From the NCBI GenBank assembly GCA_963826055.1, contig CAWGVO010000020.1, positions 1-64,000 of the forward strand: a stretch of 64,000 nucleotides of DNA, read 5' to 3'. A model generated the notes under the pieces. That model made no database searches, had not been told where the DNA came from, and saw only the letters and a list, made by a program, of their open reading frames with translations. Of this stretch, positions 18,217 to 27,054 are shown piece by piece. This stretch comes from JBBDMC01 sp963826055 (GTDB taxonomy: Bacteria; Pseudomonadota; Alphaproteobacteria; Rhizobiales; Kaistiaceae). Both the position numbers and the translations under genes were made by a program. The number at the start of each line of letters is the position of its first letter. The first letter of the stretch is position 1.

Positions 18217-18520
18217 TTGCGTCCGTCCCGCATGGCCCCAACGGGGGCCTCAGATGCGGCTCAGCTTGCCCATCCCGGGCGGGAACGCAGTGTCCGCAAG
18301 CACAGATAAACGTTCGTATACAAGGCCACCACGTGGGTCTGAGCTACAATACGTCAATCTGAACGACAACTCCCGCTCCGACCCGTAGGTTTTTCGCTGT
18401 GAGCGTGGCCTCGCCGGCGGTTGATCACTTCAGCCGCGACGCGACGAGCCAGACCTGCTCATGAAGATCGGCGCCGATCCGAGTCTCCACTCGATCGACG
18501 CCATGCCAAGGACAACTTCC
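18217..18520. other. Divergent intergenic region between sensor kinase and small exported protein
   Basis: About 300 bp without a supported gene. The middle (about 18300-18360) is relatively AT-rich and contains CGTTCGTATAC and, 28 bp later, ACAATACGTCAATC. A related run, CATACGTACGTC, occurs before the receiver gene at about 16113-16124. These could be sites for the FixJ-type regulator, but the similarity is weak. Confidence 0.3.
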
Positions 18521-18894
18521 ATGCGTCACATCTTTGTTCCTGCCGCGATTGCGGCCGTGGCCCTTTCGTTTGCCTTGCCGGCGACGGTTTTCGCCTACAA
18601 CAACGACGACAACGGAACGCGCGATCTCGGCGTCTCCGTCAGCGGCATCGACACTTCTGGCGCGGTGCAGAAGTACTTGTCGTCCCTGTCGCCGACCGAC
18701 CTGAGGGCGGTGGTTGGCGGGTGCGAGACCTATGTTGCCACCCGGCCGAGGCGACGGACTCGGACACCATGCCGTTCTGCGTACTGGCGGTGAAGGCTCC
18801 GGCCGCCAAGAGCATCGAGCACATCGCTTCGCTCGACCGGCCGATGGGTAAGACGACCGTCGAACCTCTGACCCCCGACGCGAGCGCCAATTGA
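18521..18894 (+). CDS. Small exported protein of unknown function, frameshifted
   Basis: About 124 residues. A clear Sec signal peptide comprises the first 25 residues (basic start, then AAIAAVALSFALPATVFA). The mature part is acidic and Asn/Asp-rich at its start and continues with a Leu/Ser-rich segment (AVQKYLSSLSPTDLRAVVGG). The frame shifts near 18740; after it the protein reads TMPFCVLAVKAP to a TGA at 18892-18894, so two Cys residues remain that could pair. The ATG at 18521 follows AAGGAC; an ATG 18 bp upstream would also give a signal peptide. I do not recognise the family. It is transcribed divergently from the sensor kinase, so it may be a target or sensor partner of that system. Confidence 0.6.
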
Positions 18895-19069
18895 CCGGGC
18901 GAACCGGCAACGGCCGCCAAGTGTCAGGGGCACGCCATCGACCGAAACGTCGGTCGCAACGAGTAAGGTCGCCTCAAAGTCAGCGTGTCGGAAGGGCTTC
19001 GGCCCCTCCGACACCTCGCACCCCGCGGGGCCCCTTGGTTCTACACGTTTTCGGATCGGGCAAACCCCG

Positions 19070-19098
19070 AAAAAAGGGGCGCCGGAGCGCCCCTTTTT
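19070..19098. terminator. Bidirectional rho-independent terminator
   Basis: A perfect 7-bp stem GGGGCGC/GCGCCCC (19076-19082 with 19087-19093) closes a CGGA tetraloop. It is flanked by six A on the left and five T on the right, so it can terminate both the leftward binding-protein gene ending at 19119 and the rightward small exported protein gene ending at 18894. Confidence 0.85.
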
Positions 19099-19118
19099 GC
19101 GTTTCATCCGCAAGCCGC

Positions 19119-20633
19119 CTACTTCGAGACGGTCACGTTCTCGTAGTAGACGACCCGGTTGGTGTAGCCCAGGCCGCTCACCTTCGGGCTGAAGGCCTGC
19201 AGGTCGATCTGCTCGACCAGCCAGATGGCCGGCAGCACCTCGTTGGTCTTCTCGTGCAGCTTGTGGAGGAGTTCTTCGCGCTTGGCGGGATCGAATTCCT
19301 TGAACGTCGCGTCGACGAACGGCGTCATCGACTCGTCGCAGAAGAACGGATTCGACTTCATGCAGCTCATGTACGTGTAGGGCCGGATCGAATCCATGTA
19401 GGGCGAGGTGTTCCACGACGATCCGAACATTTCGCCGGGCCAGGTGCCCTTGAGGAAATACTGCAGCCACTCGGGGAAGGTGATCTGGCGCAGCTCCACG
19501 TCGATGCCGACCGCCTTCAGATCCTGGGCGGCTTGCTGGTAGATCTCGCTGTCGGCGGGGAAGCTGCCGACCACCACGTCCGCCGCGACCTTGAACCCGT
19601 TGGGGTAGCCGGCGTCGGCGAGAAGCTGCTTGGCCTTGGCCGGGTCGGTCGGGTAGGGCGGAATGCTCTTGTCGTAGCCGAAGGCGGCGGGGGTGCCGCC
19701 CTGGCCGGCCGGTGCGCCCTTGCCCGCCAGCAGCACGTCGGCGATCGCCTTGCGGTCGACTGCGAGATTGGCCGCCTCGCGCACGCGGACGTCGTTGAAC
19801 GGGCTGTCGGGGTGCTGGACGTTGGCGAAGGCGAGCGACATCACCTGCGGCGCCGGGGTGACGCTCACCGTCATGCCGGCCGACTCGAGCTGGCCGACGT
19901 TGTCGGGCGAGAAGCCGAAACCGACGTTGATCTGCCCGGAGAGCAGCGCCTGAAGGCGCGCGGCGCGCTCCGGCAGAGCGAGCACCTCAAGGCTGCCGAT
20001 CTTCGGTGCGCGCCATGAGGTGGTGTTGGCCGACAACTCCGCCGCGTTGGCCGACCAGCTGTCGAGGTTGAAGGAGCCGGTGCCGACCGGTGCCGCTGCG
20101 AACCCGTCCGGTCCAAGGCTCTGCCACGCGCCCGGTGCGACCATGTAGACCAGCGCCATCTTGTTGGGCAGCACCGGATCTGGCCCGCCGGTCTGGATGA
20201 CGACGGTGTAGTCGTCCTTCTTGGTGGCGGTCACGCCGCTCAGCTCGCCGCCGACGGCGGTCGCCTTGCCGGCATCGGACTTCAGGTAGTCGAAGGCGTT
20301 GACGACGGCATCGGCGTTGAAGGCCTCGCCGTTGGAGAACTTGACGTCCTTGCGCAGCGTGAATTCCCAGTGGGTCGGATCGACGTTCTTCCAGCTCTCG
20401 GCGAGGATCGGCGTCGCCTTGCCGGCGGCATCGATGCGCACCAGCGGATCGAAGATCGCATCCCAGACGAAGATCGATGGCGTGCCGATGCCGGTATAGG
20501 GATTGCCCTTGCCGGGAGGCAGACCCCAGGAGCCCACGGTCAGATCGGCGGCGCTCGCCGGGGCCGGCACGCCCGCCGGCGACAACGCCACTGCCGCGAG
20601 AAGGGCAAGGCCCGCCACGCTCAACTTCTTCAT
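19119..20633 (-). CDS. ABC transporter substrate-binding protein, family 5 (peptide/opine type)
   Basis: A periplasmic solute-binding protein of 504 residues with a Sec signal peptide (first 29 residues, ending PASASAAD-like cleavage region). The family 5 landmarks are ESWKNVDPTHWEFTLRKDVKFSNGEAF and, later, NDVRVREAANLAVDRKAIADVL. GGAGG nine bases before the ATG at 20633 fixes the start; the longer upstream frame is not used. It lies 94 bp after the isochorismatase-like gene on the same strand and has no permease next to it. The orphan permease/ATPase set at 9426-13255 is the obvious candidate partner. Confidence 0.9.
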   Translation of the reverse strand: MKKLSVAGLALLAAVALSPAGVPAPASAADLTVGSWGLPPGKGNPYTGIGTPSIFVWDAIFDPLVRIDAAGKATPILAESWKNVDPTHWEFTLRKDVKFSNGEAFNADAVVNAFDYLKSDAGKATAVGGELSGVTATKKDDYTVVIQTGGPDPVLPNKMALVYMVAPGAWQSLGPDGFAAAPVGTGSFNLDSWSANAAELSANTTSWRAPKIGSLEVLALPERAARLQALLSGQINVGFGFSPDNVGQLESAGMTVSVTPAPQVMSLAFANVQHPDSPFNDVRVREAANLAVDRKAIADVLLAGKGAPAGQGGTPAAFGYDKSIPPYPTDPAKAKQLLADAGYPNGFKVAADVVVGSFPADSEIYQQAAQDLKAVGIDVELRQITFPEWLQYFLKGTWPGEMFGSSWNTSPYMDSIRPYTYMSCMKSNPFFCDESMTPFVDATFKEFDPAKREELLHKLHEKTNEVLPAIWLVEQIDLQAFSPKVSGLGYTNRVVYYENVTVSK

Positions 20634-20727
20634 GATCTCGCCTCCACTCAGCACGGGTTTTTCTGGTGGGAAAATGTCACATAAATAGGACCGGTTGACA
20701 ATGGCGAAGCGGGTTGCCGGCGGCCGG

Positions 20728-21336
20728 TCAACCGATGTCGGCGAGGATTTCGGCGATGGTCGCGGTCCGACAGACCGTCGCCAGGCCGCGGATGGCGGCC
20801 TCGTGGACATCGTCGGAGAAGGCGGCGCAGCCGTCGATGAGAACGGTGGTGTCGAACTCGCGCACGTGGGCATCGCGAACGGTCGAGGCGACGCCGCCGT
20901 TGGTGACGATGCCGGCGACGATCAGGCGGGTGACGCCAAGCTTCCTCAGCACCCATTCCAGCCGGCTCATGTAGAACGCCGAATAGGCGACCTTCTCTAC
21001 CTTGACGTCGACCGGCGCGAGTTCGGCCACGACGTCGTGCCCCCATGAGCCGGGCGCGAAATCGCCGGTAGTGAGGAACGGCCTGAGTTGTTTCAGGTGC
21101 GGCGCGATGATCGGCTCGCCGCCGCGGCCGGGCACGAGGGTGAACTGGGTCAGCACCGACACGACACCGAGAGCGGCGAGCTTCGCCTTGAGTGGCTTCA
21201 GCCGAGCCGGCAACGCCGCGATCGCGGGAGAGGACGCGCCGCCGCGGCCGTAGGCGCCATCGGGATGGATGAAATCGTTCTGGAGATCGACGAGCAGCAG
21301 CGCGGTCTCGGCCGCAACGATCGGCGATGCGGTCAC
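20728..21336 (-). CDS. Isochorismatase-family hydrolase lacking the catalytic cysteine
   Basis: A 202-residue Rossmann-like isochorismatase/cysteine-hydrolase family protein. The family Asp (LLLVDLQNDF) and Lys (EKVAYSAFYMS) are present. Where the nucleophilic Cys of the amidohydrolase branch is expected, the strand reads IVTNGGVASTVRDAH, with Gly in place of Cys. True isochorismatases also lack this Cys, so the protein may still be an enzyme, but not a classical amidase. The start is GTG at 21336, overlapping the HyuA stop by 4 bp (GTGA). It is the last gene of the HyuB-HyuA set. Confidence 0.8.
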   Translation of the reverse strand: MTASPIVAAETALLLVDLQNDFIHPDGAYGRGGASSPAIAALPARLKPLKAKLAALGVVSVLTQFTLVPGRGGEPIIAPHLKQLRPFLTTGDFAPGSWGHDVVAELAPVDVKVEKVAYSAFYMSRLEWVLRKLGVTRLIVAGIVTNGGVASTVRDAHVREFDTTVLIDGCAAFSDDVHEAAIRGLATVCRTATIAEILADIG

Positions 21337-23408
21337 GGCGCCTCCTTCCGCTCGATCACCACGTTGCCGAGATCGTCGACGCGTCCGACGAGGTCCGGAT
21401 CGATGACAATGGTGGCGTCGGGCTGTTCCAGGATCGCCGGACCTGCGACGACGGCCCCCACCGGCAGCGCCAGCCGTCTGTAGATCGCGGTCGGCTGCCA
21501 GCCTCCGTCGAACCAGACGGGCCGTTCGTCCTCCCGCGCGCCCGTGCCTTCGTCGGTCGCCGGTCTCAGCGCCGCCATGTCGAAGCGGGGGCGCCGGCCG
21601 ATGGCGGCGGTGCGGAGCGAGACGACACGCATCGGGATGCCCGGCAGCAACTGGCTGAAGCTCGCGCGATAGGCGCTTTCGAACGCCTTGCGGATCATGG
21701 CCACGTCGACACCGGTTGTCCTGGCGCCGGGACTGAGCGTGCACGGGAGCGGCACCGCCACGGTGTGGGTCTGGCCGACGTAGTGCATGTCGAGTTCGAA
21801 AAGGACGGCGACGTCGGTGAAGACGACGCCGGCCGCCTCGATCACCGCCGTCGCCTCGTGCGCGGCGGCCACCATGCGCTGATCGAGGGCCGCCACGTCG
21901 AGCCCTTCGAGCATCAGGTTGAGGGTCTGCACGCTGTCGTGCCGCATGTCGGCGAGCACGCAGCCCATGGCGCTGGTGACGCCGGGGAAACGGGGAACCA
22001 GCCCGCGCGCCAGCCCCACTTCCTTGATGAGGGCGCCGACATGCAGGGCGCCGCCGCCGCCGAACGGCATGACGATGAAGCGCGTCGGGTCGTGGCCGCG
22101 CTCGATGCTGACCAGGCGGATGGCGCCGGCCATCCTGGCGTTGGCCACGGTGACGATCGCCTCGGCCGCCGCCATCACGTCGAGGCCGAGCGGACCGGCG
22201 ACCGCGCGTTCGATCGCGGCGCGCGAGGCGTCGGTATCCAGCCGGGCGAGTTTGCCGCCGATCGGGCGCTCCGCGTTGATGCGGCCGAGCACCAGATTGG
22301 CGTCGGTGAGCGTCGGCCGGTCGCCGCCCTGGCCGTAGCAGGCGGGTCCGGGCACCGAGCCGGCGCTTTCGGGGCCGACCTCCAGCAGGCCGCCGCGATC
22401 CACCGCAGCGATGGAGCCGCCGCCGGCGCCGATGGTGGTGATCTCGATCATCGGCGTGCGGATGACGAGGCCGAAGTCGATGGTCGACTGCGCCGCCAGT
22501 GCCGGCTTGCCGCCGGCGATCAGCGACACGTCGAACGAAGTGCCTCCGAGGTCGCAGGTGATGACGTTGGCGTGACCGGCCGCCTCGGCGATGCGGGCGC
22601 CGGCGATGACCCCCGCCGCCGGGCCCGAGAGCGCCGTGCGCACCGGCAGGCGGCGCGCCGTCTCCACCGACATGACGCCGCCGTTCGACTGGACGATGTG
22701 AAGGTGTCCGCCGAAGCCGGCCGACACCAGCCGCTCCTCGATCTTGGTGAGGTAGGCGCCGACCACCGTTTGCAGGTAGGCGTTGAGGGCGGTGGTCGAG
22801 GCGCGCTCGAACTCGCGGATCTCCGGCAGCACTTCGGAGGAGGTCACTACGTGGTCGTTCGGCCATAGCGAGCGGACGACGGCGGCGGCCTGGCTCTCGT
22901 GGTCGGGATTGGCGTAAGCGTTGATGAAGATCACCGCGACCGCCTGGGCGCCGCGGGCGAGCAGCGTCGCGGCCGCCTCGCGCACCTCGACGAGGTCGAG
23001 CGGTACGTGGATCGACCCATCGGCGAGCGTGCGCTCGTTCACCTCGAGGCGAAGGTCGCGTTCGACGATCGGCACAAAATCGCCGGTGAGGCCCCACGTG
23101 CTGCGGCGGTCGCGCCGCCGCATCTCCAGCACGTCGCGGAAGCCGCGGGTGGTGATGACGCCGACGCGGGCGCCCTTGCGTTCCAGGAGCGCGTTGGTGC
23201 CGACGGTGGTGCCGTGGACGATGGTGCCGAGGTCGTCGAGCGTGCCGCCGTCGCCGGTCAGACCTTCGAGGAAGCCGATCGCCTCGTCGCCGCGGCTCGA
23301 TGGCACCTTGGCGACGCGGAAGTCGCCGGTGGAATCGTCAAAAAAGAAGAGGTCGGTGAAGGTGCCGCCGACGTCGACGCCGACGATGGTGCCGCCGCGC
23401 CGGTTCAT
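21333..23408 (-). CDS. hyuA: Hydantoinase/oxoprolinase subunit A (HyuA-like)
   Basis: ATP-dependent amidohydrolase subunit of 691 residues and intact. The ASKHA nucleotide-binding fold starts at once with GVDVGGTFTDLFFFD; the second phosphate loop is CDLGGTSFDVSL and the adenosine region is near MPFGGGGALHVGAL. With HyuB it hydrolyses cyclic imides such as N-methylhydantoin, 5-oxoproline or related lactams, or carboxylates ketones in the acetone carboxylase branch. The start overlaps the HyuB stop by 4 bp. Substrate not determinable, but an imide or lactam fits the isochorismatase-family and ABC neighbours. Confidence 0.92.
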   Translation of the reverse strand: MNRRGGTIVGVDVGGTFTDLFFFDDSTGDFRVAKVPSSRGDEAIGFLEGLTGDGGTLDDLGTIVHGTTVGTNALLERKGARVGVITTRGFRDVLEMRRRDRRSTWGLTGDFVPIVERDLRLEVNERTLADGSIHVPLDLVEVREAAATLLARGAQAVAVIFINAYANPDHESQAAAVVRSLWPNDHVVTSSEVLPEIREFERASTTALNAYLQTVVGAYLTKIEERLVSAGFGGHLHIVQSNGGVMSVETARRLPVRTALSGPAAGVIAGARIAEAAGHANVITCDLGGTSFDVSLIAGGKPALAAQSTIDFGLVIRTPMIEITTIGAGGGSIAAVDRGGLLEVGPESAGSVPGPACYGQGGDRPTLTDANLVLGRINAERPIGGKLARLDTDASRAAIERAVAGPLGLDVMAAAEAIVTVANARMAGAIRLVSIERGHDPTRFIVMPFGGGGALHVGALIKEVGLARGLVPRFPGVTSAMGCVLADMRHDSVQTLNLMLEGLDVAALDQRMVAAAHEATAVIEAAGVVFTDVAVLFELDMHYVGQTHTVAVPLPCTLSPGARTTGVDVAMIRKAFESAYRASFSQLLPGIPMRVVSLRTAAIGRRPRFDMAALRPATDEGTGAREDERPVWFDGGWQPTAIYRRLALPVGAVVAGPAILEQPDATIVIDPDLVGRVDDLGNVVIERKEAP

Positions 23409-25145
23409 GCGTTCGTCGCAGGCCCCCGTGCGAGGGAGGTGGCGGCGGCATCAACTTTCGCGTCGGCCGTCATCACGACGCCGTAGCGGGTGCGCGCGGC
23501 CTCGGCGCTGACGTACCCCAGCCGCACGTCGCGGGCGACACGCGCGGGGTCGCGCGCCATCGGGTCGCCCCAGCCGCCGCCGCCGGGGGATTCGATGCGG
23601 ATGCGCCAGCCCTTGTCGATATGGACGCCGGTGATCTTGGAGACCATCGGCGGCGAGGCTTCGCCTGTCCTGGTCTGGTAATAGAAGCGGTTGAGCGCCG
23701 CCGGGCCGCCGCCGTTGACCCCGCGCGGCGGGTACTTGCCCCGTTCGCCGAGCAGGTTGACGTTGGCGCCCGCCGGGCTCAGCGCCTCGACCTCGTAGAT
23801 GGCGCCGAGGCCGCCGCGGTGGGTGCCGGGACCGGCGCTGTCAGGTCGGAGCGCCCACCGGGTGAAGATCACCGGGTTGGCAGCCTCCAGGATCTCCACC
23901 GGTGGGATCGTTGCGGTCGAGATCGGGTTGTTGCCGTGGTTCAGCCCGTCGCTCACGGACGAGCCGCCAAGCCCGCCGCCGAAGAAGCAGAACAGCACCC
24001 ACTGGCTGTTGTCCGGGCGATGTCCCGACATGGAGAGCGCGTTGATGGTGGCGAAGGGATTGCCGATGGCGCGCTCCGGTGCCGCCTTCGCCATGGCGCC
24101 GAAGACGGTGTCGATCACGCGCAGGATCGTCTCGGTGTAGCCGGCCACGGGCTTCGGCGGGCCGGCGGCGAGGATCGTCCCGTCGGGGATGATGAACTCG
24201 ATCGGCCTCAGGCATCCGGCGTTGGCGGGCACGTCGGTGAAGAGGTGCTTGATGGCGACGTAGCAGCAGGCGATCGCCGTCGAGCGCGAGATGTTGATCG
24301 GCCCCTGGCAGGGCGGCGCCGAGCGCGAGAAGTCGAGGATCATGCGGTCGCCCTTGACGGTGAGGTCGAGGGCGATCGGCAGCGGCGCGTCGGTGATGCC
24401 GTCGTTGTCGAGGAAGTCGTCGCAGCGGTAGGTGCCGTCCGGCAGCGAGGCGATCCGTTCGCGCATCAGCGTCTCGGCGCGGTCGAACAGCGCGTCGAGC
24501 GCCGCCTTGACCGTGGCGTCGCCGTAGTCGTCGAGCAACTGATGCAATCGTCGCTCGCCGAGGTCGAGCGCGTTGAGCTGACCGTTGAGGTCGCCGTAGT
24601 TCGAGCGCGGCACCCGGCTGTTGGCGGCGAGGATGTCGACGATGTCCTGCCGCAAGGCCTTCTTCTCGATCAGCTTGACGGGAGGAATGCGGAACCCTTC
24701 CTGGAAGCTTTCGGTGGCGATCGGGTTGTAGCCGCCCGGCACGTTGCCGCCGACGTCGAGCCAGTGGCCGACCGAGGCGAGCCAGCAGAACACGCGGCCG
24801 GAACGAAACACCGGTCGCACCAGGCGGAAATCGTTGAGGTGGGTGCCGCTGTCGTACGGCTCGTTGAAGACGTAGGTGTCGCCTTCCTCCAGCCCGCCGT
24901 CGGCGCGGACCTTGTCGATGACCGCCTTGACGGCGAACGCCATGGTGCCGACGAAGATCGGCAGGCCGGTCGATCCCTGAACCAGCGTCGCGCCGGTCTC
25001 GGCGTCGTAGAGGCCGTGGCAGGCGTCGTGCGCCTCGGCGATGGTCGGGTTGAAGGCGCTGCGGAAGAGCGTCGCGTCCATCTCGTCGGCGATCTGCTCG
25101 AGCCGTCCCTTGAGCACCGCCAGCCGGACCGGATCGAGCGATCAT
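23405..25145 (-). CDS. hyuB: Hydantoinase/oxoprolinase subunit B (HyuB-like), N-terminal frameshift
   Basis: Second subunit, about 580 residues. The family start is seen as a SLDPVRLAVLKGRL block, then EMDATLFRSAFNPTIAEAHD, and the C-terminus has GGLGAIYEVEALSP and SPGGGGWGDPMARDP. In the raw sequence the ATG at 25145 is one base out of frame with the rest; deleting one base of ATGATCG restores M-SLDPV. A GTG at 25117 is the first in-frame start otherwise. The ATG region overlaps the likely stop of the upstream lyase gene. Stop overlaps HyuA by 4 bp. Confidence 0.88.
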
Positions 25146-26045
25146 CCGTCGTCCTCGTCGCGCCCGGCCGCGTCCCCGCGTAGCGAACGCCGCGCGCCAG
25201 CACCTCCGGCGTGCCGATCACCGCGTTCAGTTCCGTGAAATCGAACATGCGATCACGGAACGGTTCGTTCGAGCCGTGCCGGGCCAGCGACTCGTAGTAG
25301 TCGCGCGCGGAGCGGGCCAGCGCCCGCACGATGCCGCCGGGAAAGATCACCAGCGAATAGCCGATCGCCTGCAGTTCCTTGACGTCGGTGATGGGCGTCT
25401 GACCGCCCTCCACCATGTTGGCCATCAGCGGTACCCGCCTGCCGAGAAGGGCCGGAATCTTGCGCAACTGTTCGCTCGTCTGCGGCGCCTCGACGAAAAG
25501 CACGTCCGCCCCCGCCTCGGCGTAGCGTCCCGCCCGCTCGATGGCGGCGTCGAAGCCCTCGACGGCGATGGCGTCGGTGCGGGCGATGATCAGCGTGCCG
25601 GAGTCGGCGCGCGCGTCGCAGGCGGCGGCGATCTTGCCGACCATCTCGTCCGACGCCGATCAGGACCTTGCCGTCGAGGTGTCCGCACCGTTTGGGCGAG
25701 GCCTGGTCCTCGAACTGCAGCGCACTGGCGCCGGCGCGTTCGTACATGCGGGTGGTGCGCTGAACGTTGAGGGCGTTGCCGAAGCCGTCGTCGGCGTCCA
25801 CCACCACCGGCAGGTCGACGCGGTCGCGGATCAGCGCCATGGTCTCGGCCATCTCGGTCGAGGTTGCCAGGCCGATGTCGGGCCAGCCGAGGCGGGTGTA
25901 GGTGACGGCGGCGCCGGAAAGGTAGAGCGCCTCGAACCCGGCGTCGGCCGCCAGCCTGCGCGGTGAGCGCGTCGAAGACGCCGGGCGCAACCAGTATCTC
26001 AGGACGCGACAGGCGCTCCCGCAGGTCCATGCGCTTGTCAGCCAT
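25142..26045 (-). CDS. Isocitrate lyase/PEP-mutase family C-C lyase, frameshifted
   Basis: About 300 residues, an (alpha/beta)8 lyase of the family that includes 2-methylisocitrate lyase, 2,3-dimethylmalate lyase and oxaloacetate decarboxylase. Visible are LYLSGAAVTYTRLGWPDIG, the metal-binding VVDADDGFGN, and SPKRCGHLDGK, the K-(K/R)-C-G-H loop that carries the catalytic Cys of true lyases. IIARTDA and VEAPQT follow. Shifts occur near 25960 and 25660, each explained by one extra base, and a third near 25170 obscures the C-terminal end. The ATG at 26045 overlaps the GntR stop by 8 bp. The substrate is probably a substituted malate or succinate derivative; the adjacent LeuCD-like hydratase supports this. 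Confidence 0.85.
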
Positions 26046-26832
26046 GCCGCGCCGCGCCCCGCGCCGGAGCCCACACCATCTCGGCGACGCTGCCGATCCG
26101 TGTCAGCTCCATGGCGAAGCGATAGCGGTCAGGCCGATAAAGCGCGGAGAGGTGCTCGACGCCGCCGCCATCCGGCGCGAAGATCGTGCGGGTCAGGCTG
26201 GTCAGCGCGTCGCCGACGGCTACGCCGAGCGCCTCGGCCACGGCGGGTGTCGCCAGCGTTGCCGAAATCGTCTGCACGGCGCTGTCGACCTTAATGCCAG
26301 CGCGCCCGAACAGGGAAAGCAGCGGCAATTCGCCCAGTTCCTCTGCGGTGTAGTGCCGGCCGATCGGCCCGGGCACCCATGTCACCAGGTACGAGAATGG
26401 CTCGTCGTCGATGCGGCGCACGCGGACCGAGCGCTGTACCTCGACGCCTTCCGCCAGCCGGAGCGCCAGAAGGACGTCGGGCGTCGGCATCTGGTAGCCG
26501 AACTCGAGCACGCGGACGGAGGTCGTGCGCCCCATCTCCTCGAGGTGGGAGAGCAGGTTGGCGAAGTCGACATTGATCGGCTGGGCGGGCTTGCGCTCCG
26601 CCACCACCGTGCCGGAGCCGGCGCGCCGGCGGATCAGCCCCAGCCGCTGCAACTCGGCGAGCGCCCGGCGGACGGTCACGCGGCTGACGCCGAACTCCTG
26701 CGTCAGCTTCAGTTCGCTCGGCAGCCGTTCCCCGGCTGCGAGACTGCCCGACAGGATAGCGTCCCTGAGGAGCAGAAATACGGTCCGCGATTTTGACGGA
26801 TCCAGCGATTCAGGCTGGGAAGGGATGCTCAA
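26038..26832 (-). CDS. GntR-family regulator, HutC/UTRA type
   Basis: A 264-residue regulator. The winged helix (about residues 15-80) contains LPSELKLTQEFGVSRVTVRR and ALAELQRLGLIRR; the UTRA effector domain occupies the rest, with the typical SVRVRRIDDEPFSYLVTWVP strand. It heads the leftward operon with the lyase, HyuB, HyuA and isochorismatase-like genes and probably represses both that operon and the divergent LeuCD-like operon. A 13-bp palindrome 38 bp upstream of its start is a likely operator. Confidence 0.9.
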   Translation of the reverse strand: MSIPSQPESLDPSKSRTVFLLLRDAILSGSLAAGERLPSELKLTQEFGVSRVTVRRALAELQRLGLIRRRAGSGTVVAERKPAQPINVDFANLLSHLEEMGRTTSVRVLEFGYQMPTPDVLLALRLAEGVEVQRSVRVRRIDDEPFSYLVTWVPGPIGRHYTAEELGELPLLSLFGRAGIKVDSAVQTISATLATPAVAEALGVAVGDALTSLTRTIFAPDGGGVEHLSALYRPDRYRFAMELTRIGSVAEMVWAPARGAARHG

Positions 26833-26869
26833 CGCCGCTCTCCGGCCGACCTGGACACCCCTTGCCGGG

Positions 26870-26882
26870 CAGGTGTCACCTG
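26870..26882. promoter_or_regulatory. Palindromic candidate operator in the GntR/LeuC divergent region
   Basis: CAGGTG-T-CACCTG is a perfect inverted repeat with a one-base centre, 38 bp before the GntR start and 173 bp before the LeuC-like start. It sits between the regulator gene and an AT-rich stretch that holds a possible minus-strand promoter (TTGACT at 26917-26912, TATCAA at 26896-26891, short 15-bp spacing). GntR regulators bind such short palindromes, commonly in their own promoters. Confidence 0.5.
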
Positions 26883-27054
26883 TCTTAATTTTGATACAAC
26901 TCGTCTGACCAAGTCAAACCCGGGCTGCGGTAGAGCAGGTATGAAATGAAGCGGATGCGGCATCGATGGGCCCCCAAGCCTTTCCCGATTGACTGTGTAG
27001 CCGCCAATCGGGTTTCGGACTACTCCCGCCGCGACCGTTCGCCGGAAAGGGGTC

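Noticed and set aside
25117..25145. HyuB starting at the internal GTG 25117
   Set aside because: The conserved SLDPVRLAVLKGRL family start lies upstream of it, reached from the ATG at 25145 if one base is removed.
21327..25183. Long rightward frames of about 510-520 codons opposite HyuA and HyuB
   Set aside because: Both are antisense to well-conserved HyuA/HyuB and show no recognisable domain; the leftward genes have correct overlaps and motifs.
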